64,000 bases of DNA from contig OY728123.1 of the NCBI GenBank assembly GCA_963277665.1, positions 628,368,915-628,432,914 of the forward strand, written 5' to 3'. The first letter of the stretch is position 1, and each line of letters begins with the position of its first letter. The position numbers and the translations under genes were made by a program. The notes beneath the pieces are model-generated. The model was not told where the DNA came from. It did no database searches and saw nothing but the letters and a program-made list of their open reading frames with translations. Shown here piece after piece: positions 49,297 to 61,740 of the stretch. The DNA is from Viscum album (taxonomy: Eukaryota > Streptophyta > Magnoliopsida > Santalales > Viscaceae).

Positions 49297-51539
49297 TGTT
49301 TTTTGTAAGATGGATAAGAGGGGGAATATGGTTATCCCATGATCATAATAAAATATATTCATATAGATTATAATATATTAATTACTTCAGTATGGAAACA
49401 ACATAATATGAGTATGTAAAAGGATAAAATAATTTGAATTGGATTGGTAAAACAATAACCTATTCTTCGATGTACTTGCATTGGATCCCATCTTAGGGAA
49501 ATAAGGGATGGTCTCCCTAGAATAAAATTATCTCTATAAAATAACTAATAATTTTTAGGGGATAATTGGTCTTGGTTTGGTTGATCTAGGAGGATCAAGG
49601 TCATGTGAGGAAGTGAGGGATGATGTGTCATTTTATAAGAGAGGGGTGGGATGCTCTAGGAAACACAAATTAATATAAATTGAAATCTGATTTAAAGTAT
49701 ATCTAAAGTGATTTTGTTCAAATGTAATATGATTATGTGTATAAATCCTCTCAATTATTTATTTTCTAATATTTTTATGTAAGATTGTTGATCTTATCTT
49801 TTGGTTTTAACCATTATCTGAACACATTATCACTTACCATGAAAACATAACTTTTACCTCATTAGGGTTAATATAATCAATATGAAATGTAAAAAGAACA
49901 CTAAGTTGATCATTTATGACATATATAACCTTATTATAGTTTTTTAGACGAATTAAATGTTTATATTAATTTTATATCATTTAATATAATATTTTTCATT
50001 TTAAAGTATAATTTAGGTAAATTTTTAAACTATTTATAATTTTTCTTTAAAAAATATCTTCAAAACACTGTAACTTTTATAAAAAAATTAATATATATAT
50101 AAAATGTTTAATTTATATATAATATTATTTTTTTCATTAATTAGGTCAAATTATTATCATTTTAAAATTTTTAATAACATTTACTTGATATTTCCATTAA
50201 TTATACAATTACTACATCATTATTAAAAATTAAATTAATTAAATTATTTCTTATATAAAATGTAATATAAAATATCACAATGATGATAAAATACTTATTA
50301 TTTTTTCTAAGGGTTTATTTTATATTAATCCCCCATATCCCAAAAAATTATGAAAAGGTTTACGGTAATTATATAATATTACAATATTATTTTTTCCTTT
50401 ATTTATCAGGTTTCACCTTAACCACAGAAAATATAAATACTAAAGATATTATTCTACAGAAATATAATTTGACCCTATTAGACCAAATATTTAATAAAAA
50501 TTACTAACATTAATGAATTTTTTTTAAAATTCAATTCTAATAAGTGAATAAATTAAATTTGACACTAATCTCGTAGATGTGGTGAGAGGGAAAGTAAAAG
50601 AGACGTTGGAAATTTCAGTATGTTTTTATATATAATTTCAATATAAAAATCATTCTTAAGTTCTAAATTGGATTAATATATTCATTATTGATATATTTCT
50701 AAATTAAAAATCAATTTCAATCATAATAAATATTTGAAAAAAAAGATATTTTTTAACTACAATGCAGTATTATTTATTGTTCATCAAAAAATAGAACTTA
50801 TTAGAGAAATACTAAAATTTCACATGATGTTATTTTTTACATTCAATTTTCAAAATGTATGTTTATTTTACCAATTTAAATTTATAAGAGTGTCCAAAAT
50901 TAATTTTATAACTATTCAAAGGACATAAAAAGTAGTTCATTAATGATAAAAGTATTTCTAAACATACAAATATTTTTCAAAAATATATAATGCTTCTCAT
51001 TATCAATAAAATTTTTTATATAGAACAATTATAAAAAATATGTTAAAATTAGTTATTAATATTCATATTAGTAATTTTAATTTCTATGTTATAACTACCT
51101 CATTTAAATAATTATAATAGTAAACTATTGTTTCATAGAAACTCAGTGTTGTCTGTAACGCAAGCTAGGTCAGTGTTACAAGTAGTGAAAACATAACTTG
51201 GTGTTGATTATGACATAACACATACTTATTACTTTAATATAATAATAGAAATATATATTTAGAGTTATTATAAGTGAAAAATATAAAAAATATGAAATTT
51301 ATTCGAAAAAATAAATTCACAAAATCTCAGTATGTTGCATCCAATTCAATGTATGATGAACATTGAGTTGACTATTGTGTCTAACATAGTGAACTAAACC
51401 CATATCACCAAGCAGACCTAAGGGAATAATACTGTCTCGGCCACGAGTATTTATAACTCGTACTATTTAGTGTTTCGAATATCGATCACAAACGACTCTT
51501 TGAGACTACATGTGTGAGAAGCGATAGCTAGATGACTCC

Positions 51540-52270
51540 CATATAAAGTTATGTGGTATGTTACAAGTGTGTGAATTCTGGACATAAGATGCTCTAGTGT
51601 CCCAAACACCCCATTGAGTGTCGAGGATGTGCCATATTCTGTCATAATCATTACTTCCAACGGACTTTCTCATTTGTGATTAGTGGGATATGATCCGTGT
51701 GAGCTTTACTATCAAGAGGAGGATTAGTATAAACTATCCAATAAGGTATATAGAATACTACTATCCAAAAATGATGAAGAGGTGGTCATGGGAGAGTTAT
51801 CTAGAATTCTATTTTAATTTTCCAGTAGATTTGACCCACTCAATGTGGTTAGGTCTCAGCATAAGTCTAGGAACTAATCCATGACTATTTAGTATATCCT
51901 TCTCTTGTATAGAAGGGTGTTAGTCCATCTACTATTCGAGTTGCTATTTTAGTAGACTCTAAAATAGTTTCAGCATTATTTATAATAGGTGAATCATACA
52001 ATTTATTCTCTATTTATATTGTGGAGGTCTATATAAAACATTTTGAGTAGTTGAGTAGTGTTATGATAAATAACACAATTTTGGGTTTATGATCAAAAAG
52101 TGTGTGCCAGTGTTGGGATTGTCCCCTTGAGGTAGGTATCCATATTTTCTAATGGGACCACTTTATCTTCCAGATGAGGATATTTGATGTAATTCTCAAG
52201 ATGGACGTGTTGGATCCCTATCATTACTATTTGGAGTTTTTTCACAATGGGGGTGTCGTTTACATCACTA
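51540..52270 (+). pseudogene. gag zinc knuckle and protease remnant of element E
   Basis: At about 51552-51605 the frame reads CYKCVNSGHKML-stop-CPKHP, a CX2CX4HX4C zinc knuckle with a stop before its last Cys. A protease-like FNFPVDLTHS at about 51815-51845 sits where LFDSGATHSF is expected, with the catalytic motif destroyed. Near 52175-52260 FDVILKMDVLDPYHYYLEF matches the FDVILGMDWL..YHA block that ends plant gypsy proteases. Confidence 0.72.
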
Positions 52271-52299
52271 TAGGGAAGTAAATATATTCACAACGGTTA

Positions 52300-53260
52300 G
52301 TGGGATGTACCGACAGGAATGATTAACTAGAAAATATTAGGATAGGTGTAGTGAATATCCAAATAGCTATACCATACATGAATGGAAATGGACAACCTCA
52401 TATTGAGTTACCTCCTATAGTCTATTGGTTTAGGCATGTGATTCCCAATGAATTTCCTCGACTCCACCCTAATAGAGTCGTAGAGTTTTCTATCAAGCTA
52501 GTTCATGGAGCTGCATCAGATTCCATTTATCCTTACATGATTACTAATACCATGTTTTATGATCTCAAGATGTATCAAGAAGATTTTGAGGTGAATGGTT
52601 TCCTATAGCCCAATAATTGACCCTGGGGTTCCCCAATCCTTTTCTCCATGAATGCAGATGGAACCCTCATGCTTTCTATGGACTAATATAGGCTAAATCA
52701 TCTTAACATAAAGATATAGTTTCTCTTACCTCGTATAGATGTTATTATTGAATAGATATTATGAGTGAGAGTACTCTAAATGATCAAAATGATATCATTC
52801 TATCATCATGTGCCAGTAAGTCCTTTAGATATTCTATATAAAACATTCAATAGTCGGTTCATCTTTTATGAATATCACTTTATGTAACTTGGTCTCATGA
52901 ATGAACCTAACAACATTATGGATTTAATCAATATGTTTTTTCATACCTATATTGATTCCATTATAGTGGTCTTCAAAGATGACATATTGGATTATTCTAA
53001 TACTCAAAGTGACCATGAAAATTATCTTGATAGGGTTTTGAATACACTGAGAGTGCATCATCTGTATGATATGATCAGAAAATATAATTTGTAGATTGAA
53101 AAGGTTTACTTCCAAGGTAATAATATCTCATAGAAATGAGTTTATTTTGACCCAGAGAAGTTGAGAAATGTGGCTACCATGGAGTATCCCAAGAAATTCA
53201 TTGATATAAAAAGTTTCTTAGGGAAACCCGGTTTCTAAATATGTTTCATATAAGACCTCT
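52300..53260 (+). pseudogene. Reverse transcriptase remnant of element E
   Basis: The open stretch 52351-52608 reads VIPNEFPRLHPNRVVEFSIK and on to a GF end, matching VFPEDLPGLPPNREVEFSIDL..GF of gypsy RT. FSMNADGTLMLSMD, LPRIDVI and a YEYHFM..LMNEPNNIMDLIN block follow. The open stretch 52897-53094 includes VVFKDDILDYS, so the catalytic DD is still present, and a LDRVLNTLRVHHLY stretch typical of the thumb. Stops and small frame changes separate the blocks. Confidence 0.85.
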
Positions 53261-53329
53261 CATGCCTAGAGAAACCTATTATAGACATGAATAAGAATGT
53301 TTGATTATTATATGGGATAAATCCTATGT

Positions 53330-53760
53330 GGCTAAATTTTAAGAGCTGAAAGAGACATTGGCTACAACACCAATCTAGATTATTCTTGAGTGGTGTAGGA
53401 TTTATACATTCTATTGTGATCCATCAGGTATCAAACTATTATCAGTTCTAATGTATAGGGATTGAGTCAATGTTTTTGGGACATTGATGTTGAGGCACCA
53501 TGATCATAATTACCATACACACGATATCGAGTTTATAGTTGTTTTTCACATCCTCTATTGTTGGAGGAATTACCTACATGGAGAGTGTTTTGTATTGTTT
53601 TAGGACCATACGATTAACACATAATTACATACACGGTGACATTAATCATAGGAAAAAAGACGGGTTGGATGTCTACAGTCTTTGGACACTAAAAAATACT
53701 ATAAAACATACATATGAAATATTGTTACCGATGCTCTGAGTTGGAGGAATAAGATGTTGC
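53330..53760 (+). pseudogene. RNase H remnant of element E
   Basis: Reads ELKETLATTPI near 53345, FYCDPSGIKLLSVLMYRD near 53410-53465, then HDIEFIVVFHIL..WRNYLHGE and a DH near 53610. These match the LT-APVL, YSDAS..GLGAVLMQ and ELAAVVFALKIWRHYLYGE blocks of gypsy RNase H. It ends with TDALS near 53735. Confidence 0.78.
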
Positions 53761-54531
53761 CACATAAGGAGGCCATTATCCAGTGGAATCTTATGGACCT
53801 ATCTTTCATATGCACATAGAGTTGTAGGACAATCATTGAATTTCATTACATTAATCATCAACAGTAACCTATTTTCCATTGGATAAGTGTAATATGAGTA
53901 ATTTTTTTAGATCCTAAAGGCATGGTCAAATGGGAATGCATTTCAAGTGAGGAACCACCTTCATATTGGACTATTGAGGGTGATGAAATCCTATGAATGC
54001 ATGGGAGTATATGGGTTAACAAATATATGATATATCAGATAATGCATGAGTAACAAGATTCAATGTGCTTTTACAGCAATGTATTTCCAAGATGTATCAG
54101 GATACGTACCAACAATATTGGTGTGTTGGGATGATGCATCTGATTGTAGGCATTATCACTAGGTGTTCCACCTATCACTAGGTGAAGGAGGATCACCAGT
54201 GAACTATTGTCTTTCTATATCCATTACTAGTCCCATAATGGATATGGGAGGACATTGAGATATATTTTTTCTAATTATAATGGATGTCCCGTCAAGGTAG
54301 TTATGTAGTTTTGGTATCCTTGGATAGACTTGCGATAGTATCTAACTTCCATCCTATCCATGTTACTTTCTCATTTGATGATATGGGTTGAATGTACATC
54401 TCTGATATTATATGAATACATAGGCTCCCCATAGTATCATTTATGATAGATAATATCAATTTAAAATGAGGTTTATAATGGGTTACAAAGAGTTATTGGT
54501 ATATAGGTTCTTTTGCGAACAAGTTTTTTTT
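53761..54531 (+). pseudogene. Integrase remnant of element E, cut by copia F
   Basis: Near 54210-54245 the frame resembles LQPLPVP-WKWE. Near 54300-54450 VLVSLDRLAIVSNFHPI, then DDMG-stop-MYISDII-stop-IHRLPIVSFMID follow, the gypsy integrase core. The core stops at the copia border, so the rest should lie beyond the right end of the window. Confidence 0.75.
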
Positions 54532-56486
54532 TGTTGGTGTCCTAGAACAAACTATTTGTACATTTATTACATGAATATTTATTTACATATTTTTCACTAT
54601 TTTAGATGAATATGATATATTTATTTACTAGAAAATTTATCACATTGAAATAGTCATTGTAGTTCCCTACATTGATGAGATCCTTGATGTGCTCTTACAA
54701 AATTCCTAAATATCATTTTGTGATTGGATGGCATGAAATGATTGGACACATAGTATTAAAATAGTCAGGTGTAAGTACTTATAAGAGGATGAGAATTCTT
54801 ATCATGATGTTTGCACATGGTAATCTCCAAAAGGGATATTTTGAGAATAGTCTCGCAAATATTAATTTTGTATGCTTTGGTGTAATTGGATATTCCTATC
54901 TGTGATCTTGTGTAATGGTCCTTTTCTTTAATATTATCATTAAAACATGTCTTGAATCACCTAATTTTATTTACTGATCAAAACTATCAAACAATATGTT
55001 AGTGGGAAGTATGGTACATTGGGTGAATAATGAATAAAATTTTATTAAAGGAAATGTCGAGGATTATTTTTCCCTTACATTTATGGAATTTGATATCTCG
55101 GCCCATTTATTGATATAGAACTATCTCCCTAAAGTCCATTGTCATTATGTGATAACGAGTTTATTTTATGTAGTCAATGAATAATGTCTCAATTATATGG
55201 GTTGATTACACTGTCATGAAACCTTATTGATGAGATATTGTGACCAAGGGATTATATTACCCCATGAGCATTCCTATGTGGATGTCGTCATTGTCACTAT
55301 AAGTTTTTTCTCTTGGTTTCCTTGACCCGTTTCTAGAAAGTACCCATGGACATTACGCAAGCTCACCCAATGCCAACAATAAATAATCCTAGATAGTAAC
55401 ACACTAACTGTTTTTAGTTGTCTCGACTAAATTCTATTGGAATATAACTAATGGGATAAATATTATTCTCAAGGCCAATGAATAATTTTATTTATGTTGA
55501 AATGATTACATAAATTAAATAAATATTTATTCACCAGATTGTGAATAAAATTTATTTATTTATTTCATTGAATATTTAATAAAACTTTATTTAATATTTT
55601 AAAATAAAAATATTTATCTAAGTGAATAAATTTTTTTTGAGCGTTCAATAAATGGAAAGGGTGTTTGAATGGTCCAAGACTGTTTATGTTGATAAATTAG
55701 TAATTTATAAGTCAATAAATAATTTTTATCCAAGTGGAATAAGAAATAATAATAATAATACTATTTTAATTATGTGGCATTGGATTTCATTTATGGTTCC
55801 ATTCTGGAAAATTTGGTGCACCATAAATAATTGTGATGTTATTATTATTATTTGGTATGGGTATTCACTAATAGTTATAATTTCATTTAATTTCTATTTC
55901 GAAATTAAATATGTTCATTAAAAACCCATGTCACTTAATAGAGAGGTATGTCTATTAAACACCATTGAATTTAGAATTGTTGATCCAAACACTTTCTCTC
56001 TTGACCCCTCTCATCTCTCCCTATTAATAATGACATATGTTCTTTAATACCTAAAAACAAGTGATTATGATGGATAGATGTCGTACATTCGCTTCACCAT
56101 GTAGCACCTATAGAATTAGTGGTGTTGTTTGGAGACCATTAGAGGACGTGTGGATAATTTCTATAGGGAGTCTACTTTCGATCCCCGCGAGTGCAATGAT
56201 GAAAATCTGAAAGGATCATTCAAAATGATTTTGGATCAACAAATAATAATGTACCAAAGACCAGGTTATTAAATTTATTCAGACATTAGTAAAATAATTA
56301 TAAACATGTTGTGAAAGACCCTCTTTCTGGAATCTGGGACATTTCTTCTATTTATCTAAATCTTTGATTTTAATCTGTGGACTCTGGAATTCATCATCAT
56401 ATTGATCCCAGATTTTTCATCGATTATAGAAAAATCAATTTTGGTCCCACCCAACCACTACCATTCCACTACGTCCAAATCCTTCA
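54532..56486 (+). repeat. 5' LTR of copia F (1955 bp)
   Basis: Begins TGTTGGTGTCCTAGAACAAA, the TGTTGG start typical of copia, and ends ..CCTTCA two bases before the primer-binding site. Blocks repeat in the 3' LTR: CTATTTGTAC (54550/62481), AATTGGATATTCCTATCTGTG (about 54884/62814), AAATATTTATTCACCAG (about 55524/63452) and AATGGTCCAAGA (about 55667/63604). Confidence 0.85.
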
Positions 56487-56488
56487 GG

Positions 56489-56500
56489 TGGTATCTAAGC
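56489..56500 (+). other. Primer-binding site of copia F
   Basis: TGGTATCTAAGC differs at two places from TGGTATCAGAGC, the complement of initiator tRNA-Met, and follows the LTR end. Confidence 0.7.
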
Positions 56501-58660
56501 GGGCTCATCCTCGTTTATAATTATTTAAATAATTCTTTGAACATGTATGCTTTAATAATTTAGTTTTTCAATTCATGTTTAATAATTTTTGTAATCTGAA
56601 TTTCTAGATCTGTTACTCATATTTTCATTTCTCATAGATCTAACTAAGATGAATAATTGTTTGATTAATACTAAATCAAGGATATCATCAGGATGCACTG
56701 ATGATTTTGTAAAGGTAACATGACAATACCTGACATGTATTTGAAGTATCACACAATGTAATATATAATACAATTCTTGTAATCTAGATCACACACTATG
56801 TAGTTGTGTCCAATGGATCTAGAGTAATTCATCAATTATTGAAAACATGTGTATTAATGAATTGTGTTGTAGTTAATCCTTACACCGCGTGTTGAATTGG
56901 AGAGACTCTTGCACAATCTTCCAGATTACATGTTGTGTCGCCTACTGTACACGGCGTATAGTCCCTTTGGGTCTTGGGCGAAACTGTTTGTCCCATACAT
57001 GGATAACCCAACCAATATCCATGTAACATGGTGAAAACAAGTCATGTATCCCACTGGATAGTCCATGTACTCTGAGATTTTGGAAGTACGCCTCACACGT
57101 TGGGTCCATAGGTGGGTACTTCTAATAAGACGGTGAAGATAGTGCTTGTCGTGTAGTTAGAACTACAGGTCGTGTAATTTACTAATTACACCTAATTAAA
57201 AATTTAATGTTTGTGAAATGTTCATAATTACATATCTCGTAGATTTGAATGGGTGTTCACCGTGTTACATCCAAGGTTATGGATCATAATATCAGATAAA
57301 TTCCAAAAAGGATTAAGAGAAATGTATTTATTACTTAAGGATACTAATTAATCGATTAGAGCGCTACTTATCTTAATAAGAACAATTAAATATTTTAATT
57401 ATACTCTTATTAAAAGAATAATTCATTTCATGTGTGGAAGATCATGAGCTAGACCAGTCCTTTGTATGTGATTGCTATCCTTTTAATTTATTTAAAATGA
57501 AATTGCTGGAATCTTTGCTATATCTCCTCGTTAATATGTATGGCCTATGTGCTTGTTGTTTGTTTTATATAAACCCCTCTTTTACCCCTCACCTGTGTCT
57601 AATTTAAGAATAATATGTATTATATGGAGCTCCCAAGCTTGTGGAGTTAGTTCAAGTAAATAGTTGAGGCGAAACTAATCTAACGAGATACAAAGGTTTA
57701 CATGTGGAAAGTTGTAGACAATAACAGTAAATGGTTCAGGGTTTTTCTCCCCTATGCCAACCATTAGTTTATCATCCTCAAGATAAACTAACCATTAGAT
57801 TCTATCGTAATGATTCCCTTTACATTATTTCTTTTAGTTGCATGATTTTATTTTATGAATTTATTATTGTGATTAAATAATTAATGAATTAAGAAGCTTG
57901 TAATATGGAACTAAAATAAACCATACTTATGCATAAATATTATAATTACATGGTTGACCACATAATTATCACTTTATATTAACAAGCATCTGATAAATAT
58001 AACAAAGAAATTTAGGAATAAGGGATAAAAATCCCTTAATAAAATATTTTTCGAATATAATCCCTCTAATACTTGATTAAGGGAAAGAACCAATAAATCT
58101 ATGTGTTTGACCAATATTTTTTTTGGAGACTTACTTTTATATAGACATATCTTATGAATGTTTCAGGTTGACTTAATCATTTTACAATAAGAGAAGTATA
58201 CCTTGCTATATTTGGTGTAAATTTAGAGCTAATTGTTTAGGAAATCTAAGACAGGATTTCGGGATTGGGGGGTCTACCCAACAAATCAAGGACCTTCAAT
58301 AAAACATTTGGAAAATACATACCTACATAAATTCCTTCAAATATATTTTCCAACCATTGTAGGGGTTATGTGAAGGGTAATATGGATCCTTGCCACTATA
58401 ATTTCCTAGTAACTTAACATTCCAAGATCAATGGTGAGGGACATTGGGAATTGATAAAATAGTTGGGGAAAAATAAATTTATTATTTCTCATAAAATGAA
58501 ATGAAGAAATTACTAATTATCTCCTATTTTAATTATATAATAAAAATGACAAGATTTTCGACCCTAAAATACCTATGATTAGTTCTAGATAAATACAAAA
58601 TACTCATTGGTAGTAACATACAATAATGGTTTAGATGTCTTCGGGTCATTATACACCATT
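56501..58660 (+). other. Leader and gag N-terminal region of copia F
   Basis: No clear coding signature until about 58675. The start of gag must lie in this region but is too decayed to place. A 64-codon antisense frame at 56579-56773 has no family signature. Confidence 0.4.
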
Positions 58661-58674
58661 ACCGGAAATATTAT

Positions 58675-59330
58675 GTGTTGGAGTCCTCATTACCTGATCT
58701 TCTTTCCTATGAGGTGAGTCATGAAGAGTTCATAGTCAATGAGAATCATATTAATGACATATTCGATATTCAATGTTTTATTTTATCATCGATGTCTAGT
58801 GACCTCATTACGTCTCTCAAAAAAATAGATTTTTATAGAATGATTGAGCACCTCTGTGGTATTTACTATGAGGGAGAAAGATATGAACAGTTTGACATCT
58901 CAATTTCATTATTTTAGAGTAAACATGGAATGGGTGCCCCATCTTGGCCTCACATAGTCAAGATGATTGGATATATTGAGCACCTGGAGGTTCTAGGGTT
59001 CAAAATCCTCAATGAACTGGGTATTAATCTCATCATCGCTTCACACCCTTAGTAATTCTTCAATTTTTTTGTGAATTTCTATATAAAAACATTATGAATT
59101 CTCTACCAAGAATTCTTATACTCCTTTGTGAAGTTGTAAAAGTTATGAAGCATTAAAATCTTTATGTCCTTATGCTAAATATGTGGAAGGGATTGGTGAA
59201 GAGATTTAAGACCAAATCAGCTTCACACCCTACCAAGAAAAGGAAGATCAAGGGGGTGGAAGGGGACATGAATATATTTTTTTGCATGTCGCAAGAAGAT
59301 CAACTAGAAGAAAAACGGAACCCAACTAAA
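58675..59330 (+). pseudogene. gag remnant of copia F
   Basis: The 80-codon open stretch 58675-58917 ends GERYEQFDISISLF. After a TAG it continues SKHGMGAPSWPHIVKMIGYIEHLEVLGFKILNEL. This matches the ERYNVSRALF..KM-GTPVGPHVLKMIGYIENLEKLGF capsid block of copia gag (UBN2 family). A basic, frame-shifted stretch near 59200-59260 corresponds to the lead-in to the zinc knuckle, which I cannot see. Confidence 0.82.
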
Positions 59331-59337
59331 GAAGAAG

Positions 59338-59661
59338 ATGGAAGATTCAGGTGTGTTTGTTATCGAGTTCCATTTTTCTGTTTCTACAAATTGGGTATTA
59401 GATATAACATATGGTGATCACATATGTATCCAAATAGAGAAACTGAGTAGATTCAACAAAATTGACCAAGGGGAGGTAGATCTACGAGTATCCAATAGAG
59501 CTACACTTTCTATTGTAGCTATTAGGAACTACAACCTCACGTTGTCGACTGGGATGATCTTGGTAATAAAAGGATGTTATTATGTTCTTTATATGACAAA
59601 AAACAATATTGTTTTATCCAAAATAGATACATATGGATTTATTTTCATGGTCGGAAATTAA
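59338..59661 (+). pseudogene. Protease remnant of copia F
   Basis: A 107-codon open frame. Residues 4-29 follow the SGVYVIE..LST-T-WVLDTGCGSHIC pattern of copia protease, but read VLDITYGDHIC, so the catalytic D-T-G is D-I-T (Asp at 59401). Later residues match GEVDLRVGNGA and the CYYVP..NIISVS block. It is the longest open piece of this element but cannot be an active protease. Confidence 0.83.
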
Positions 59662-60840
59662 TACTGCTTCTTTTATAATGATATAATTTATTTAGTAAGG
59701 CACATTTATATAATGGTCTGTACATGTTTTATTACCCAAACCATGTAATGTAAATCTATAACAAATCTACATGACATGACTCATACCACACCCAACTTTG
59801 GAATCACTGGATAGGTATTTAAATGTGAAACTCTTGACAAAGTTACATAAAGATGGATATTTAGATTCTTTAGAACTAAAACAACTTATTGTATGTAACT
59901 CATGTTTACAAGAAAAAATTTCAAAAGCACCATTTAGTGGGAAAGATGAAATTCACAAATAGAATCTTGAATTGAATTATACAGATGTTTTTAGACCATT
60001 TCATGTTGAATCAAGGGGTGGGTACTCATACTTCATAATAATAAGAGATTATTTAAGTAGATATGGATATATATACTTAATGTGGTATAAGTCAGATTCT
60101 ATTGATGTGTTCTAGGAATAAAAGGATGATGATTGGAACTAGTTTTGTAAGAAGTTTATGAAACACCACAGAGACCAAGGTGGAGAATATATAAATCAAT
60201 ACTTCATTAATTACATATAGAAGTTTTGGATCCAATCCCAACTCATTCCTCCTTACACACCCCAGTGGAATGGTGTAAGGGGAAGGATAAACCCCACCTT
60301 GTTGGACATGGTGAGATCAATGATGTGTAATGAAAGTATTCTGTTATCCTTTTGGGGATATGTGTTACAAATATCAGAACAAATATTGAACCACGTAACA
60401 AATAAATCGATAAATGGTATTATATATGAGTTCTGGATTATATTAAAAGACATGTTATTCAACTTTCATATGTGGGGAAGAAAAGTTTTTGTTAAGGCCA
60501 CTTCATGTAACAAACGTTTACCCCAAGGAAAAAAGTGGACCATTACAGGATACCCAAAGTAATCAATGGGATATTACCCATAAAACGCCTCATAAAATAG
60601 ACTATAGTGGAAAAGAAATCCATATTCCTTGATACTAAGAACATATCCAAAAGCGATTTTGGGATAGAGACATACTTCGATGACGTTAAGGATAAAGGAA
60701 CCAAAGAGTTATTACAAAAGCATATTCCACTTTGCCCCGTGCAAGAATAATATGATCCAGAGACACAAGAACAGAGTAGGAGTACAATAGAGAATAGAGA
60801 GATAAAACGGTATAGTTTTTTAGTCACTGAGGATAGTGAC
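59662..60840 (+). pseudogene. Integrase remnant of copia F
   Basis: Near 59970-60110 ELNYTDVFRPFHVESRGGYSYFIIIRDYLSRYGYIYLM matches ELIHTDVCGP..ARGGY-YF-TF-DD-SRYGY-YLM. The first catalytic Asp remains, while the DDYSRYG block has lost one Asp. RDQGGEY near 60172 is the second catalytic region. NPTLLDMVRSMM..SFWGYVLQI near 60290-60375 matches NRTLLDMVRSMMS..FWGYAL. ITGYPK at 60541-60561 closes the region. Stops and frame changes are present. Confidence 0.86.
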
Positions 60841-61740
60841 TTGTTATTAGTTGATAATAATGATCATCTAACCTATAAGGAAGTTTTTAGTGGCATATAT
60901 CTTGGAAAGTGGAAAGTAGCCATGAATTCTCAAATGGATTCTATGTATCAAAACAATGTTTGGATTTTGGTAGATCTTCTACTAGATGTTAATACTATTG
61001 ATTTAAAATGGGTATTCAAGATAAAAAGTTACATGGAAGTACAAGTTAGTACCTATAAGTCACAACTGTTATCAAATGGGTTTAAAGAGTGCCATGTTAT
61101 TGGGTATGATTAATCCTTTTCACCAGTTGCACTACTAATATCCATTAGAATTCTACTGGGTATTACCACATACCATGACTATGAGATTTGGTAAAGGGAT
61201 GTCAAAACATTGTTCCTTAATGGGAACCTTAAAGAAGATATCTATGTGACACATCCTAAAGGTTTTTTTACTCCAAAGTATTCTATTAATATATTCATGT
61301 TTCAAAAATCCATTTATGGATTAAATAAATAATCCAGGTCATGGAACATTAATTTTGATAAATCCGTAATAGAATTTGGTTTTATCAATAATGAATGTGA
61401 CAATTGTGTATAAAAATGGTCTATTGGTAGTGAAGTAAGTTTCATAATATTATTTGTTGAGGACATATTACTTATTGGAAATTAAATAAAAGTCCTATAG
61501 TCAGTTAAGGCATAATTGAATAAATGCTTCTCCATTAAGGACATGGGTGAGGTAGTATATATACTTGGGATCAAGATCAATTGTGATATATCCAATATAT
61601 TTCTAGGCCTATGTAAAACTACATACATTGAAAATATAATGAAGAGCTTCAATATAGAACAATACAAGAGGGGATTTTTCCTAGAATCACATAGAAAACA
61701 TCTTTCAATGAAAATGTGTCATTAAAAAAAACAGGAAAGA
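60841..61740 (+). pseudogene. Reverse transcriptase remnant of copia F
   Basis: The open stretch 60841-61113 includes KWKVAMNSQMDSMYQNNVWILVDL and WVFKIK, the copia RT start. After a stop come a decayed TAFLNG block near 61210, then FQKSIYGLNK near 61300. FVEDILLIGN at about 61452 sits where YVDDILLIGN is normal, so the first catalytic Asp is Glu. KCFSIKDMGEVVYILGIKI at about 61520-61575 follows. Clearly dead. Confidence 0.87.

Larger units (their letters stand above)
33900..51339 (-). mobile_element. Old minus-strand element C of the array B family
   Basis: On the minus strand: 5' LTR 51339-46930, primer-binding site 46929-46917, gag-bearing internal region (46929-37688, interrupted by the LINE), polypurine tract at 37706-37688, and 3' LTR from 37687 down to about 33.9 kb. 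Homology to array B is seen at the LTR start, TATA region, splice-donor region, hairpin modules, LTR end, primer site, early leader, zinc knuckle region and polypurine tract. The element inserted into gypsy element E, whose sequence resumes at 51340. The low-coordinate edge is poorly defined. Confidence 0.8.
46930..51339 (-). repeat. 5' LTR of element C (C3)
   Basis: On the minus strand it starts at 51339 (TGCAACATACTGAGATTTT) and ends at 46930 (..GGTCTCTATA). In order it has GTGTT dyads near 51210-51145, TATAAAA reading from 49637, the donor region near 49452, hairpin modules at 49296-48868, and an ATCTCATGAGATATA/CCTCCAATGG block at about 47715-47745. The 4.4 kb length includes a ~120 bp LINE fragment. 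It is much more diverged from array B than the array LTRs are from each other. Confidence 0.85.
51340..54531 (+). mobile_element. Ty3/gypsy element E, partial
   Basis: A + strand gypsy element visible from the end of gag to the integrase core. The left part is missing because element C inserted at 51339/51340. The right part is cut by copia element F at 54531/54532. The order is zinc knuckle, protease, RT, RNase H, integrase. It is not the right half of element A, since A's own RT and integrase are at 2265-22215. Confidence 0.85.
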
